From positions 1 to 55,690 of the forward strand of contig JANQDY010000240.1 in the NCBI GenBank assembly GCA_028278625.1: DNA of 55,690 nt. The letters run 5' to 3'. The notes under the pieces are model-generated. The model searched no databases and was not told the origin of the DNA. It saw only the letters and a list, made by a program, of their open reading frames with translations. The position numbers were made by a program, and so were the translations under genes. The DNA comes from Thermodesulfobacteriota bacterium (GTDB taxonomy: Bacteria > Desulfobacterota > DSM-4660 > Desulfatiglandales > Desulfatiglandaceae). Below, one piece after another: positions 7,726 through 15,779 of this stretch. Every line of letters starts with the position of its first letter. Positions within the stretch are counted from its first letter, which is position 1.

Positions 7726-8226
7726 TCAGGTCCCGGTGGGTTGAGACGCGGCCTGACGGCGTTTGATGCACTTCAAACCGTGCTTTTCCGCGTTCCAGTA
7801 GATGCAGTTTTTAGGGATTGACCGGCATATTTCCATGTGTTTGCCGGAAACCCGCGTTATCATGATGGGACCCTTGCGGTCCTGGCAAATGGTTCGGACC
7901 GCTTCTTCCCTGGGGACGTAATCCGCTTTTCCGGCCCGAACCAATCCCACCGCCAATTCGTCCAGAAAAACGGATTTCCCTGCGTCGGCACCGCCATACA
8001 GCACGTTGCAGACACGCTGTCCCACGGCGTATTTCCGGGACCCTTGGATGAGTTCGCCGGCGGCATCCGCGGATATTCTTACGGGATCGCATTTGTTCAT
8101 TTCATAAGACCCGTATTTGGTGACAAACCGGCCCACCAAGGGGGTTTTCACATACCCGAAGAGATGAAATCCTCTTTTGATGAGGTTTAGGATATTTCCC
8201 GAAACATAATCGTTAATTGTCGGCAT
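7726..8226 (-). CDS. Hypothetical cysteine-containing protein
   Basis: I do not recognise this 166-residue protein. It begins MPTINDYVSGNIL and has a mid region rich in small and charged residues (LYGGADAGKSVFLDELA). Its C-terminal segment has three cysteines (MEICRSIPKNC, then HGLKC), which could bind metal or form disulfides. No signal peptide or membrane segment is visible. GGAGG at 8236-8240 is nine bases before the ATG at 8226 and three before an alternative ATG at 8232. It is divergent from the tetR gene; the two share the operator region 8357-8402, so TetR may control both. Confidence 0.6.
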   Translation of the reverse strand: MPTINDYVSGNILNLIKRGFHLFGYVKTPLVGRFVTKYGSYEMNKCDPVRISADAAGELIQGSRKYAVGQRVCNVLYGGADAGKSVFLDELAVGLVRAGKADYVPREEAVRTICQDRKGPIMITRVSGKHMEICRSIPKNCIYWNAEKHGLKCIKRRQAASQPTGT

Positions 8227-8356
8227 AATCATGATCCTCCATAAAAGTTTTTTGCACCCTGTTAATCCATTTCCACGGGCCCGCACACCGATTGCCGCTC
8301 CCCCCCGGGTGGAAGGCCAAAACGGTCTTGACCGGAACCGTAGAATCGGGTAATGT

Positions 8357-8402
8357 ATGTTAACGATGTTAACATATCGATAAATGTTACCGCTGTCAAC
8401 AT
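8357..8402. promoter_or_regulatory. Tandem palindromic operator for the TetR-type regulator
   Basis: ATGTTAACGATGTTAACAT (8357-8375) is a perfect 8-3-8 palindrome. A second, imperfect copy, ATGTTACCGCTGTCAACAT, lies at 8384-8402, 27 bases on. Both lie between the divergent start codons at 8226 and 8421. Two equal palindromes at this spacing are typical TetR-family operators. Confidence 0.75.
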
Positions 8403-8420
8403 TATTTTCCATGGATTTTT

Positions 8421-9092
8421 ATGAGCCCAAAGAAAAACACGTATCACCATGGAGACTTGAGGCGGCGCCTCATCCGCACCGCCGAAGATCTCATCGCCAA
8501 GCAGGGCATGGACGCCGTCACCATGCGTCTTCTGAGCCGCAAAATCGGCGTGTCCCACACCGCGGCCTATCGTCATTTCCGTGATAAGAGCGAACTGCTC
8601 TGCGCCCTTGCGGAAAACGGATTTCTGGAGTTGGAGAAAAGATTCCAAGGGCTTTCCCCGGATTTGCGTGAAAAACCCCTTGAATGGATTGCAGCCCTTG
8701 GGAAAACATATATCGATTTCGCTCTGGAAAACCCCTCCCGTTACCGCACCATGTTCGGAGACGTGCTCATGAATGAGCGACAGAGACCCCAACTGAACCA
8801 GGCGGTCAGCCGGGCTTTCGCCCACCTGCTCAGTGCCATTGAACAGGGGCAGCAAAGCGGGGTCTTTCGATCAGGTAATCCCCAGGAGCTGGCCAGTATG
8901 AGCTGGTCCATGGTCCACGGGTTCAGCCATCTGGCAATAGACGGCCAACTTCAGCCGACCCTGACAACCGTTTCCCGCCATGTGACGGAACGGGATTTGG
9001 GGCGATTGATCCAAATGACCCTGGATGCCCTGGTGGCCGGTTTGGTGCCGGAAAATGACCGCGAGGGAAGAGAGGTTGATGGGGAAAATTGA
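8421..9092 (+). CDS. TetR/AcrR-family transcriptional regulator
   Basis: A 223-residue repressor-type protein. The N-terminal helix-turn-helix is clear (LIRTAEDLIAKQGMDAVTM, LLSRKIGVSHTAAYRHF at about residues 15-55). The C-terminal ligand domain includes WSMVHGFSHLAI, the motif of the WHG-type C-terminal family. The operator pair upstream suggests autoregulation and control of the divergent gene. It is followed by a small membrane transporter, which suggests a drug- or metabolite-responsive efflux switch. The ligand cannot be predicted. Confidence 0.92.
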   Translation: MSPKKNTYHHGDLRRRLIRTAEDLIAKQGMDAVTMRLLSRKIGVSHTAAYRHFRDKSELLCALAENGFLELEKRFQGLSPDLREKPLEWIAALGKTYIDFALENPSRYRTMFGDVLMNERQRPQLNQAVSRAFAHLLSAIEQGQQSGVFRSGNPQELASMSWSMVHGFSHLAIDGQLQPTLTTVSRHVTERDLGRLIQMTLDALVAGLVPENDREGREVDGEN

Positions 9093-9150
9093 ACAGTTTG
9101 AAACCGGCCCGTTTACGGGATATTTCATTCAAACCATCCGGAGGTTCAAG

Positions 9151-9579
9151 ATGACCGGCTATTACCTGGCCATAAGCCTTACCGTATTTGCGCAGCTATC
9201 CTACCATTTCTGCCAGAAGTCCATCGACCCGCAGGCAGACCCGTTCGTCTCCATGATCGCAACCTATTTCGTGGCCATTGTCACCACCATGATCGCCGCA
9301 CCTTTCTTCAGTAAAAGCGGCATCTCCATCTCCGCTTTCCGACAGCTGAACTGGGCCAGTTATGGGCTTGGTTTTGCCATTTTCACCTTTGAACTGGGGT
9401 TCCTGTTCGCCTACCGCACCGGATGGAGCATCAGTACCGCTGCCCTTTATAGTAACGCCCTCACCGCGTGTCTGCTCATCCCCATAGGCCTTCTGGCCTT
9501 CAGAGAGAAACTCACCCTTTTGAACACCATCGGCATTGTTCTGGCCATTGTGGGTATTTTGCTCATGAGCAAAAGATAG
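9151..9579 (+). CDS. Small four-helix transporter (EamA/SMR-like)
   Basis: A 142-residue hydrophobic protein with four predicted membrane helices (GYYLAISLTVFAQLSYHF; MIATYFVAIVTTMIAAPFF; YGLGFAIFTFELGFLFAY; LLNTIGIVLAIVGILLM). The STAALYSNALTACLLIPIG segment is typical of the drug/metabolite transporter superfamily. ATG 9151 is preferred because GGAGG lies six bases upstream; an ATG near 9079 that overlaps the tetR end is possible and would add 24 residues. Such half-size proteins work as dimers. It probably belongs to the regulon of the preceding TetR protein. Confidence 0.8.
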   Translation: MTGYYLAISLTVFAQLSYHFCQKSIDPQADPFVSMIATYFVAIVTTMIAAPFFSKSGISISAFRQLNWASYGLGFAIFTFELGFLFAYRTGWSISTAALYSNALTACLLIPIGLLAFREKLTLLNTIGIVLAIVGILLMSKR

Positions 9580-9669
9580 AAAGAAGGGGCCACTGGGTTT
9601 CCTCTCAGGAAAACAATTGTATTTTGACTCGACTTCCATGCCCTGCTGACACCTGAACGCTGAAACCTG

Positions 9670-9695
9670 GAAATATAAAGGGCGTCCCTTTTTTT
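9670..9695. repeat. Half copy of the dispersed repeat, terminator-like
   Basis: GGAAATATAAAGGGCGTCCC followed by seven T matches the right arm of the element at 25527. AAAGGG and CCCTTT form a six-pair stem before the T run. It lies between convergent genes and may end transcription of the rightward transporter gene. The bases just upstream (TGACACCTGAACGCTGAAACCTGG) also look like a dispersed repeat. Confidence 0.5.
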
Positions 9696-9963
9696 AGACC
9701 ATGGAGGGAAGGTCCTCCTCGTGGGTGATGTGGAGGACTTTCGCTTCCTCAAAGGGGCTCAAATCGGCGCAGGCCGTGGAACACCCCTGAACGGCGATGA
9801 AGCGGTCGGGGTCCTCATGGGGGGCCACCAGAAGGATCTTACCTTTAAGCTTCCTTTGAAGCTCTGCCACCAAAGCCCCTCGGTCGTATCCCGGGTTACA
9901 GCCGCCGCAGTATTTTACGGCAACACGGAGGGGCGCACTTTCCTTTTTTTGCCGCGGCATCAC
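9694..9963 (-). CDS. Small CGGC-motif protein
   Basis: An 89-residue protein with YCGGCNPGYDRGALVAEL near residue 20 and further cysteines in VQGCSTACADL. CGGC-type small proteins are thought to bind metal. The start (9963) overlaps the stop of the dehydratase gene by four bases, so it is translated with it. A role in delivering or repairing the Fe-S cluster of the dehydratase is possible but inferred only from position. Confidence 0.65.
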   Translation of the reverse strand: MMPRQKKESAPLRVAVKYCGGCNPGYDRGALVAELQRKLKGKILLVAPHEDPDRFIAVQGCSTACADLSPFEEAKVLHITHEEDLPSMV

Positions 9964-11414
9964 GATTGGGTCTCTATGCCGCAGAGCCGTTTGGCCGCTT
10001 TTTGCTTCTCTTTGAGATTCACCAGACGGGAAATCATGATGCGCTGGGCCTGGGGGGATCCGGCCCCGTGCATGGATTCGGTGAGGTACCCCACGGCCGC
10101 GGTACCGAGGCAGAGGTTTTCAATGAGTCGGAGAATGCGAAGGCGGTCTTCAGTGGCCGTATCCGGGTTTGTTTTGAAGTACTTTTCCACCCACCTGGCG
10201 GTTTCGGGAGATCTCAAATCCTTTTCAGAGGGCATGGTGACCATGAGTCCGCCGGCGATATCCTGGGCCAGTCGCGAAATCTCATAGGGAAAACGGGTCA
10301 CATTGTGTTTGTGCACATTGGCCAGCAGGGTATTGACGGCATAGGTGCCGCTCGGCTCCTTGTGTCCTTCGGAGGCGCAGGCAATGCAGCCGCAGAACAG
10401 GGTTTCGTTTAAGTGATTCATTTCAATGACTTTGTCTTTAATGTGTGACGCCCGCTCAGCCCCGTTATATTCGGCCACGGTTTGAGCCGCGCCGATGAGG
10501 ACGTCTCCCACGCCCACCTTGCAGGCATAGCTCTGCCGGTGATAGGCGGCGAAATGCTCCACCAACTGCCCTGAAAAGTCATATTCCTTATACATGAAGA
10601 CGCGATCCCATGGCACGAAAACGTCATCGAAAACCACCAGGGCTTCGTGTCCCCCGTAGATGAGGTTGCCCTGATCCATGTTTCCCCCTTCCGATTTTCG
10701 GGTATCGCAGGATTGGCGCCCCATGATGTAAAGGATGCCTTGGGCATCACTGGGTAGCGCAAAGGATACGGCGTAGTCCTGGTCCTCCTTCCGCATGCTG
10801 AGTGTCGGCATGACAATGATTTCGTGGGAATTCACGGCCCCGGTCTGGTGGGCCTTGGCGCCTCTCACCACGATGCCGTCCTCCCTTTCTTCAACCACGT
10901 GCAGATAGAGGTCCGGGTCCGCCTGCCCGTGGGGCGGCAAACGCCGATCCCCCTTGGGATCGGTCATGGCGCCGTCGCAGGTGAGATCCTTTTCCTGAAC
11001 ATAGGCCAGATATTTCAGGAAGCGGTCGTGATAGGAGGTCTTGTGCTTGGCATCCAGATTGTAGGTAACGATGGAGAGGGCGTTCAGGCTGTCCATGCCC
11101 ACGCATCGCTGAAAACAGCACCCGGTGTGACGTCCGAGGAGTCTTCCCATTTTGCTTTTCTTGACCAGGTCCAAGGTGCTCTGATGAATGTGGGTGAAAC
11201 GGTTGATGGGCTTCCCGGAGAGGTGGCTCGTGGCCACCATGATGTCCTGATATTCCGGATTGTGGGCCAGTTCGTATGTTTTTGCCACGGCATTCATGGA
11301 GGGGCGGATGATGGGGTCATCCACAACATTCTCCAGTCTCTTTCCGAACATGTAGACTTCAAGGTTCAGCTTTCGAAGGCTTTCTTCGTATTGCTCCGGT
11401 GTCATCATAGGCAT
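9960..11414 (-). CDS. abfD: 4-hydroxybutyryl-CoA dehydratase / vinylacetyl-CoA isomerase family
   Basis: A 484-residue flavoprotein of the HpaB/4-hydroxybutyryl-CoA dehydratase family (AbfD is about 490). AbfD binds [4Fe-4S] through two Cys in a CxxxC, one His and a third Cys. Here Cys100 and Cys104 (CCFQRCVGMD) and His292/Cys298 (AAYHRQSYACKVG) fit these ligands, so it is the Fe-S dehydratase branch and not the two-component monooxygenases. It would convert 4-hydroxybutyryl-CoA to crotonyl-CoA with a radical mechanism, an anaerobic reaction. Substrates related to 4-hydroxybutyrate are also possible. It is co-translated with the small CGGC protein. Confidence 0.85.
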   Translation of the reverse strand: MPMMTPEQYEESLRKLNLEVYMFGKRLENVVDDPIIRPSMNAVAKTYELAHNPEYQDIMVATSHLSGKPINRFTHIHQSTLDLVKKSKMGRLLGRHTGCCFQRCVGMDSLNALSIVTYNLDAKHKTSYHDRFLKYLAYVQEKDLTCDGAMTDPKGDRRLPPHGQADPDLYLHVVEEREDGIVVRGAKAHQTGAVNSHEIIVMPTLSMRKEDQDYAVSFALPSDAQGILYIMGRQSCDTRKSEGGNMDQGNLIYGGHEALVVFDDVFVPWDRVFMYKEYDFSGQLVEHFAAYHRQSYACKVGVGDVLIGAAQTVAEYNGAERASHIKDKVIEMNHLNETLFCGCIACASEGHKEPSGTYAVNTLLANVHKHNVTRFPYEISRLAQDIAGGLMVTMPSEKDLRSPETARWVEKYFKTNPDTATEDRLRILRLIENLCLGTAAVGYLTESMHGAGSPQAQRIMISRLVNLKEKQKAAKRLCGIETQS

Positions 11415-11534
11415 TTTGAAACAGGCTCCTTCATCTCGATTTTGTGGTATTTTTTCATTTAGAGGGCTCTTTTCCCAAATGGGTTCACGGTGGTGATCCT
11501 TCTACCCGGGCCCCCATGGTCTTCCGACGGGTTA

Positions 11535-11927
11535 TCACCAGACGGCTTTCACATGCGGGTAACCAATAATTTTCCGATCCTTCGTCAACAGAGTTAGATT
11601 ATGCGTTCTTGCGGTGGCCACAATAATCCGATCGGCCGGGTCTCTGTGAAAACCACCGGGAAGACTGCAAGATTCCATTGCTATTTCAGGTGTTAACTCA
11701 ATGACCTGTAACCCACTTGTATCTATCGAATTTTTCAGCCAGCGCTTCGGGTCGATCTTTAGGGTGATGCGCCCTCTGGTTACCATCATGGCGAATTCCC
11801 AAATGGAAATCGAAGCAATGGCACGTTGATCGGTCCGGGTTGTTCTAATCAATTTCATGACTTCGTCGGACAAAAGGTTTGTGGCGCTGTGAGACCATAT
11901 CCAGGTGTGGGTATCTAAGAGGATCAT
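11535..11927 (-). CDS. vapC: VapC-type PIN-domain ribonuclease toxin
   Basis: A 130-residue PIN-domain protein. It has the acidic residues of this nuclease family: Asp in MILLDTHTWIW, Glu in ISIWEFAMM and Asp in GGFHRDPADRIIVATA. The end TKDRKIIGYPHVK is also typical. VapC toxins cut RNA, often initiator tRNA, using Mg2+. It lies three bases after the Phd-type antitoxin gene and forms a type II toxin-antitoxin pair with it. The pair separates the dehydratase genes from the ebo-type cluster. Nothing suggests that it is broken. Confidence 0.9.
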   Translation of the reverse strand: MILLDTHTWIWSHSATNLLSDEVMKLIRTTRTDQRAIASISIWEFAMMVTRGRITLKIDPKRWLKNSIDTSGLQVIELTPEIAMESCSLPGGFHRDPADRIIVATARTHNLTLLTKDRKIIGYPHVKAVW

Positions 11928-11930
11928 CCC

Positions 11931-12164
11931 TTAATCAAGCTCCCATGCGTCATGTTCAATAACCGGATCGGTCAAATCCCCAATGGTTTCCACAAGGCCT
12001 TCCATGCTGCCGAGGAGAGGATCTTTTTCCTTTTCTTGCGCAAAGTGAACCAGTTTTGCAACAGGTTTGCCTCGTTTAGTGATAACAACCTCTTTGTGGG
12101 TCATCTCGACCTGATCCAGGATCTTGAAGCAATTTGCCCTGAATTCCGCAGCATTGATTTCCAT
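11931..12164 (-). CDS. Phd/YefM-family antitoxin
   Basis: A 77-residue antitoxin starting MEINAAEFRANCFKILDQV, followed by VVITKRGKPVAKLV, the standard Phd/YefM DNA-binding N-terminus. The C-terminal part should wrap around the VapC partner. It is the first gene of the pair. It very likely represses its own promoter. Confidence 0.9.
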   Translation of the reverse strand: MEINAAEFRANCFKILDQVEMTHKEVVITKRGKPVAKLVHFAQEKEKDPLLGSMEGLVETIGDLTDPVIEHDAWELD

Positions 12165-12186
12165 GATCCATCACCTCTATTGGAAT

Positions 12187-12206
12187 GTGTACATCTTAAC
12201 GTGTAC
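12187..12206. promoter_or_regulatory. Possible operator of the Phd-VapC pair
   Basis: GTGTAC occurs at 12187-12192 and again at 12201-12206, just upstream of the antitoxin start. The 14-base spacing and position suit a short operator, but this is inference from two hexamers. Confidence 0.35.
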
Positions 12207-12293
12207 TTATGGTGCGGTCAATCCTTTTTTGACTCCTCAATTGATATTTGAGCTTGATACCGCTCTTTTCATACCCACGATTTCTTATCTTGC

Positions 12294-13241
12294 ATGGCAA
12301 TCAATATTTTACTAATAATACCCCTGCAACCAGAGATACCAAAAAAGATAGCGGGGGGCAGACCTTTGAAAGATAAAATCTTCGCCTACCTTCAGTTGAT
12401 GCGCTTTCCCAATATTTTTACGTCCATCGCCGATGTGCTGGCCGGGTGCCTGATTGCAGAAGGGTTTGGCATGGGCGGCTGGGCACTGCTCATGCTGATC
12501 CTGTCCACATCTTTTATTTATGCCGGCGGGTGCATTTTAAATGATATCCGGGACCGCGCAACAGATGCGGCCGAACGCCCGCAAAGGCCCATTCCGTCCG
12601 GAAGGGTTTCCGTAAAAGAGGCCAAGGGTTTTTTAATCCTCTGCTTTGCCCTTGGGCTCTTCACCGCTTATCAGGCGGGAGGCCCGTGCTTCGGGGTGGC
12701 GGTGGTTTTGGTTTTTCTGGCGGTGTTCTATGATGTGGTGACCAAGAAGATGGCGGTTTTGGGGCCCATCAACATGGGTGCCTGCAGGGGCGCCAATCTG
12801 CTACTGGGCATGAGCCTTTCCTTTGATTGGCCCGGTAGTGCCTTTCTCTATCCCATAATATCCTTTATCTACGTATTTGCCTTGACCACCCTGAGTCATT
12901 TCGAAGTGACGGGGGGGCTTTCCGGAAGAGGTCGTGTGGTATGGGGACCCCTTGTGTTGGTCATCCTTTTCATTCTGGGGTTGAACATGACGGGGCAGCT
13001 TGGGGCCGATTCCTTGATCTACACGGGTCTTCTGGTGACTTTTGCGGCACCGTTTGTGATGGGCGCGCTGTTGGAGCCAAAGCCCCAGCGGGTGGGAAAG
13101 GGCGTCAAATACCTTATATTGGGGATCCCTTTGCTTGATGCGGTCTATGTTTCAGGGGTTCACGGATGGGTCCACGCCATACCGGTGGCACTGTGCCTGG
13201 TCCCGTCAATGTTTCTCTCCCGATATCTCTACGTCACATGA
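12294..13241 (+). CDS. eboC: UbiA-family prenyltransferase, EboC-like
   Basis: An integral membrane protein of up to 315 residues in the UbiA superfamily. The first aspartate motif is NDIRDRATDAAERPQRPIPS at about residue 86, fitting the NDxxDxxxD type that binds prenyl diphosphate via Mg2+. A second, degenerate motif follows (YDVVTKK). Seven to nine membrane helices are visible. Family members move a prenyl group onto an aromatic or other acceptor. Its neighbours are EboB, EboF, EboD and EboE homologues, so I call it EboC. The start is uncertain: an in-frame TTG at 12366 (LKDKIFAYLQLMRFPN) fits the family N-terminus better. Confidence 0.78.
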   Translation: MAINILLIIPLQPEIPKKIAGGRPLKDKIFAYLQLMRFPNIFTSIADVLAGCLIAEGFGMGGWALLMLILSTSFIYAGGCILNDIRDRATDAAERPQRPIPSGRVSVKEAKGFLILCFALGLFTAYQAGGPCFGVAVVLVFLAVFYDVVTKKMAVLGPINMGACRGANLLLGMSLSFDWPGSAFLYPIISFIYVFALTTLSHFEVTGGLSGRGRVVWGPLVLVILFILGLNMTGQLGADSLIYTGLLVTFAAPFVMGALLEPKPQRVGKGVKYLILGIPLLDAVYVSGVHGWVHAIPVALCLVPSMFLSRYLYVT

Positions 13242-13289
13242 CACGAACGATTGAATAACGCCTGATTGAACAAAAACGGGGTGAAGACA

Positions 13290-13565
13290 ATGAATAAGAA
13301 AGATTTTTCAAAACCGGCCCTAGCATCTCCCAAGACAGGGGAGGAACTGCTGGACATTTATTTTCTGGACATGAGATCCGCCCTTCTGGAGACGGCGGCT
13401 GCCATGGACCGGATCGAGCGGGCGCAACAGGGAAAGGACCCTTTCGAGGATCCGCGCATGGAAAAGCTGATTCAGGCGGCGGATATCATAAGGAGCCGAG
13501 AGCCGGGGAGGGCGGAGCGTTTCCTGCGCCTTTTTTCCCAATGGGATAACCCGTCACAGAGGTGA
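13290..13565 (+). CDS. Small hypothetical protein in the ebo cluster
   Basis: A 91-residue, charged, mainly helical protein (LLDIYFLDMRSALLETAAAM, RMEKLIQAADIIRS). I do not recognise it. It is too small for EboA, usually about 200 residues or more, but occupies its place in the cluster. ATG 13290 follows GGGGTGA at five bases; an upstream ATG at 13266 is less well placed. The gene sits between eboC and eboB with short gaps, so it is probably co-transcribed. Confidence 0.6.
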   Translation: MNKKDFSKPALASPKTGEELLDIYFLDMRSALLETAAAMDRIERAQQGKDPFEDPRMEKLIQAADIIRSREPGRAERFLRLFSQWDNPSQR

Positions 13566-13571
13566 AAACAG

Positions 13572-14411
13572 ATGAAAGTCATTGAGCCCCACATTCACAT
13601 GATTGCCCGAACCACCCAGGATTACGAGAGAATGGTTCGAATGCACACCGTGGCCTGCTGCGAGCCCGCCTTCTGGGCCGGCTATGACAGGACGAGTCCG
13701 GAAGCGTTTCATGACTATTTCACCCACATCTCCGAGTTTGAGCCAACCCGGGCCGCCCAATACCAAATTCTGCATTACTGCTGGATTTGCATCAATCCCA
13801 AGGAGGCGGACGATCTGGTGCTGTCCAGGGAGGTGATCTCGCTGATTCCGGAATTTCTGAAAAAGCCGACGGTCCTGGGGGTTGGGGAAATCGGCCTCAA
13901 TCGCAATACGAAAAACGAGATGACCATCTTTGCGGAACAGGTGGAACTGGCACTTCTGCACGATCAGCTGATATGGATTCATACCCCGCATTTGGGTGAC
14001 AAGTTCAAGGGGACCACCATGATGGTCGATTATCTCAAAGGGCATGGGAAGGTAAACCCTGAAAGGGTCTGTTTTGATCATTCGGAAGAGCATACCCTTA
14101 AAATGATCCGGGACGGGGGTTACTGGGCCGCCATGACCATCTATCCGGTAACCAAGAATTCCGCGGCCCGGGTGGTGGACGCCCTTGAAATATACGGGCC
14201 GGATCACATGCTGGTGGATGCCTCCGGTGATTGGGGCCCCTCTGATCCGGGCACCCTGCACGACGCCATCTTTGAAATGCGGAAAAGGGGGCATGCGGAA
14301 AGGCACATGGAAACGGTCTTCTATAACAACCCCTGCTATTTTCTGGGTCAGTGCGAGAAATTCAAGCCATCTCCCCATCTGCCGAAAGAAGCGGCCTGGG
14401 ATGTTTCATGA
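13572..14411 (+). CDS. eboB: TatD-family metal-dependent hydrolase, EboB-like
   Basis: A 279-residue amidohydrolase-fold protein. Metal-binding residues fit the TatD family: EPHIHM at the N-terminus, VLGVGEIGLN, WIHTPH, FDHSEEH and DASGDWG. TatD enzymes are hydrolases or nucleases; EboB forms a distinct subfamily in ebo clusters. The start has GAGGTGA eight bases upstream. The gene overlaps eboF by four bases (ATGA). In cyanobacteria the ebo genes are needed to move the scytonemin precursor into the periplasm, but the chemical role of EboB is unknown. Confidence 0.82.
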   Translation: MKVIEPHIHMIARTTQDYERMVRMHTVACCEPAFWAGYDRTSPEAFHDYFTHISEFEPTRAAQYQILHYCWICINPKEADDLVLSREVISLIPEFLKKPTVLGVGEIGLNRNTKNEMTIFAEQVELALLHDQLIWIHTPHLGDKFKGTTMMVDYLKGHGKVNPERVCFDHSEEHTLKMIRDGGYWAAMTIYPVTKNSAARVVDALEIYGPDHMLVDASGDWGPSDPGTLHDAIFEMRKRGHAERHMETVFYNNPCYFLGQCEKFKPSPHLPKEAAWDVS

Positions 14412-15676
14412 GCAGGAAACTGCTCATTGTCCAGGTTGCGGGTCTGTCCCGGGCACTTGACATTCCGGGGCTCCCTTTTAAACCCATGGGGAGTCTTTTT
14501 CCGGGCCTCACCTGTACGGTCCAGGCAAGTTTTCGGACGGCATCTCCCCCTTCCAAACACGGTATGATCGCCAATGGCCTTTTTGACCGCGGGTTGAACC
14601 GGCCCATGTTCTGGGAACAATCGGCAAGACTGGTTAAAGGGGAGAGAATCTGGAAGGATTTCCGTGAAAGGGGCGGACGGGTCGGCATGGTGTTCTGGCA
14701 GCAGAGCCTGGGGGAGTGTGTTGACCTGGTTCTCTCTCCGGCCCCCATTCACAAGCACCACGGCGGAATGATAGAGGATTGTTATTGCCGGCCTGCCGGG
14801 CTATACCCCAATTTGTGCAAAAAGATCGGCCGGCCCTTCAAACTGCGGCAGTACTGGGGGCCCCTGGCGTCGTGGAAGGTGGGGGAATGGATTGTGGCAT
14901 CGATCTCCCGAATCCTTGAATCACAGGCCTTGGCCCCGGACCTTTTGCTCTCATACCTGCCCAGCCTGGACTATGATCTTCAGCGGAAGGATCCTCTTAA
15001 GGGCGCGGATGCGAAAAAACCGTTTGGGAAGGTGAGGCATCAAATCCTTTGCCTCCTGGAGGCGGCCCAATCAAAAGGGTATGAGCTGCTGGTTTTCGGA
15101 GACTATCACATCGGGCCCGTAAGCGGGGCCGTAAAACCGAACCGGATGCTTCGGGAACAAGGGCTTTTTGAGGTGCGTCACATCAGAAAGATGGCCTACC
15201 CGGATTTTTATGCCAGCCGGGCCTTTGCCATGGTGGACCATGAAATCGCCCATGTCTACATTGGAAAGAAGGATGATATTCCCTTGGTAAAGCACCTTTT
15301 TGAAAAGGCCCCTGGGATTTCCCAGGTCCTGGATGGGGATCTGCAGCAGGCCAGGGGACTTTTTCACCCAAACAGCGGTGAACTGGTTCTGGTGGCCGAA
15401 CCGGGCAAGTGGCTGGCATACCCGTGGTGGCATGAAAGAGGGGAGGCCCCTGATTTTGCGGCCCATGTGGACATCCACAACAAACCCGGGTATGATCCCT
15501 GCGAGCTGTTTTTCGGCTGGCCCCCAGGATCCGTAAGCCGGGATACGGACCGCATTCACGGCTCACACGGCCGCGTGGGCCCGGATCGGGAAGTTATGTG
15601 GGCATCCACCGTGGCGTTTCCCGGCAAGCCCAAAAATGTCATTGAATTGGGGGCCATGGTGCGTGATTGGTTATAG
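14408..15676 (+). CDS. eboF: Phosphodiesterase/nucleotide pyrophosphatase-type enzyme, EboF-like
   Basis: A 422-residue member of the alkaline phosphatase superfamily. The N-terminus has the family pattern FPGLTCTVQASFRTASPP followed by HGMIANG, where a threonine in the first part is the probable nucleophile. Further histidines and aspartates (SYLPSLDYDLQ, VFGDYHIG, DRIHGSHGR) fit the bimetal site. No signal peptide is visible. Proteins of this family are part of ebo clusters (EboF). Start ATG 14408 overlaps the eboB stop. The substrate cannot be named; a phosphodiester or pyrophosphate of the cluster metabolite is an inference. Confidence 0.75.
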   Translation: MSRKLLIVQVAGLSRALDIPGLPFKPMGSLFPGLTCTVQASFRTASPPSKHGMIANGLFDRGLNRPMFWEQSARLVKGERIWKDFRERGGRVGMVFWQQSLGECVDLVLSPAPIHKHHGGMIEDCYCRPAGLYPNLCKKIGRPFKLRQYWGPLASWKVGEWIVASISRILESQALAPDLLLSYLPSLDYDLQRKDPLKGADAKKPFGKVRHQILCLLEAAQSKGYELLVFGDYHIGPVSGAVKPNRMLREQGLFEVRHIRKMAYPDFYASRAFAMVDHEIAHVYIGKKDDIPLVKHLFEKAPGISQVLDGDLQQARGLFHPNSGELVLVAEPGKWLAYPWWHERGEAPDFAAHVDIHNKPGYDPCELFFGWPPGSVSRDTDRIHGSHGRVGPDREVMWASTVAFPGKPKNVIELGAMVRDWL

Positions 15677-15678
15677 GA

Positions 15679-15773
15679 GCGGGGACGCTGTTTATATTCT
15701 TGCATTTCATTTTCAAAGCCCCAGGCCGGATTTGCTGGGTTTGAAATGTTGAAATGTAAACAGTGCCCCTTTA
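15679..15773. repeat. REP/MITE-like palindrome, copy A
   Basis: The left arm begins GGGGACGCTGTTTATATTC and continues to GCATTTC. The right arm ends GAAATGTAAACAGTGCCCC, its imperfect reverse complement. It starts two bases after the eboF stop and ends just before eboD. Copies B (23281) and C (25527) share both arms. Confidence 0.75.
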
Positions 15774-15779
15774 TTGTAT

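Noticed and set aside
7546..7821. 91-residue open frame on the + strand
   Set aside because: It covers a repeat, a hairpin and the 3' end of a gene on the other strand; no similarity seen.
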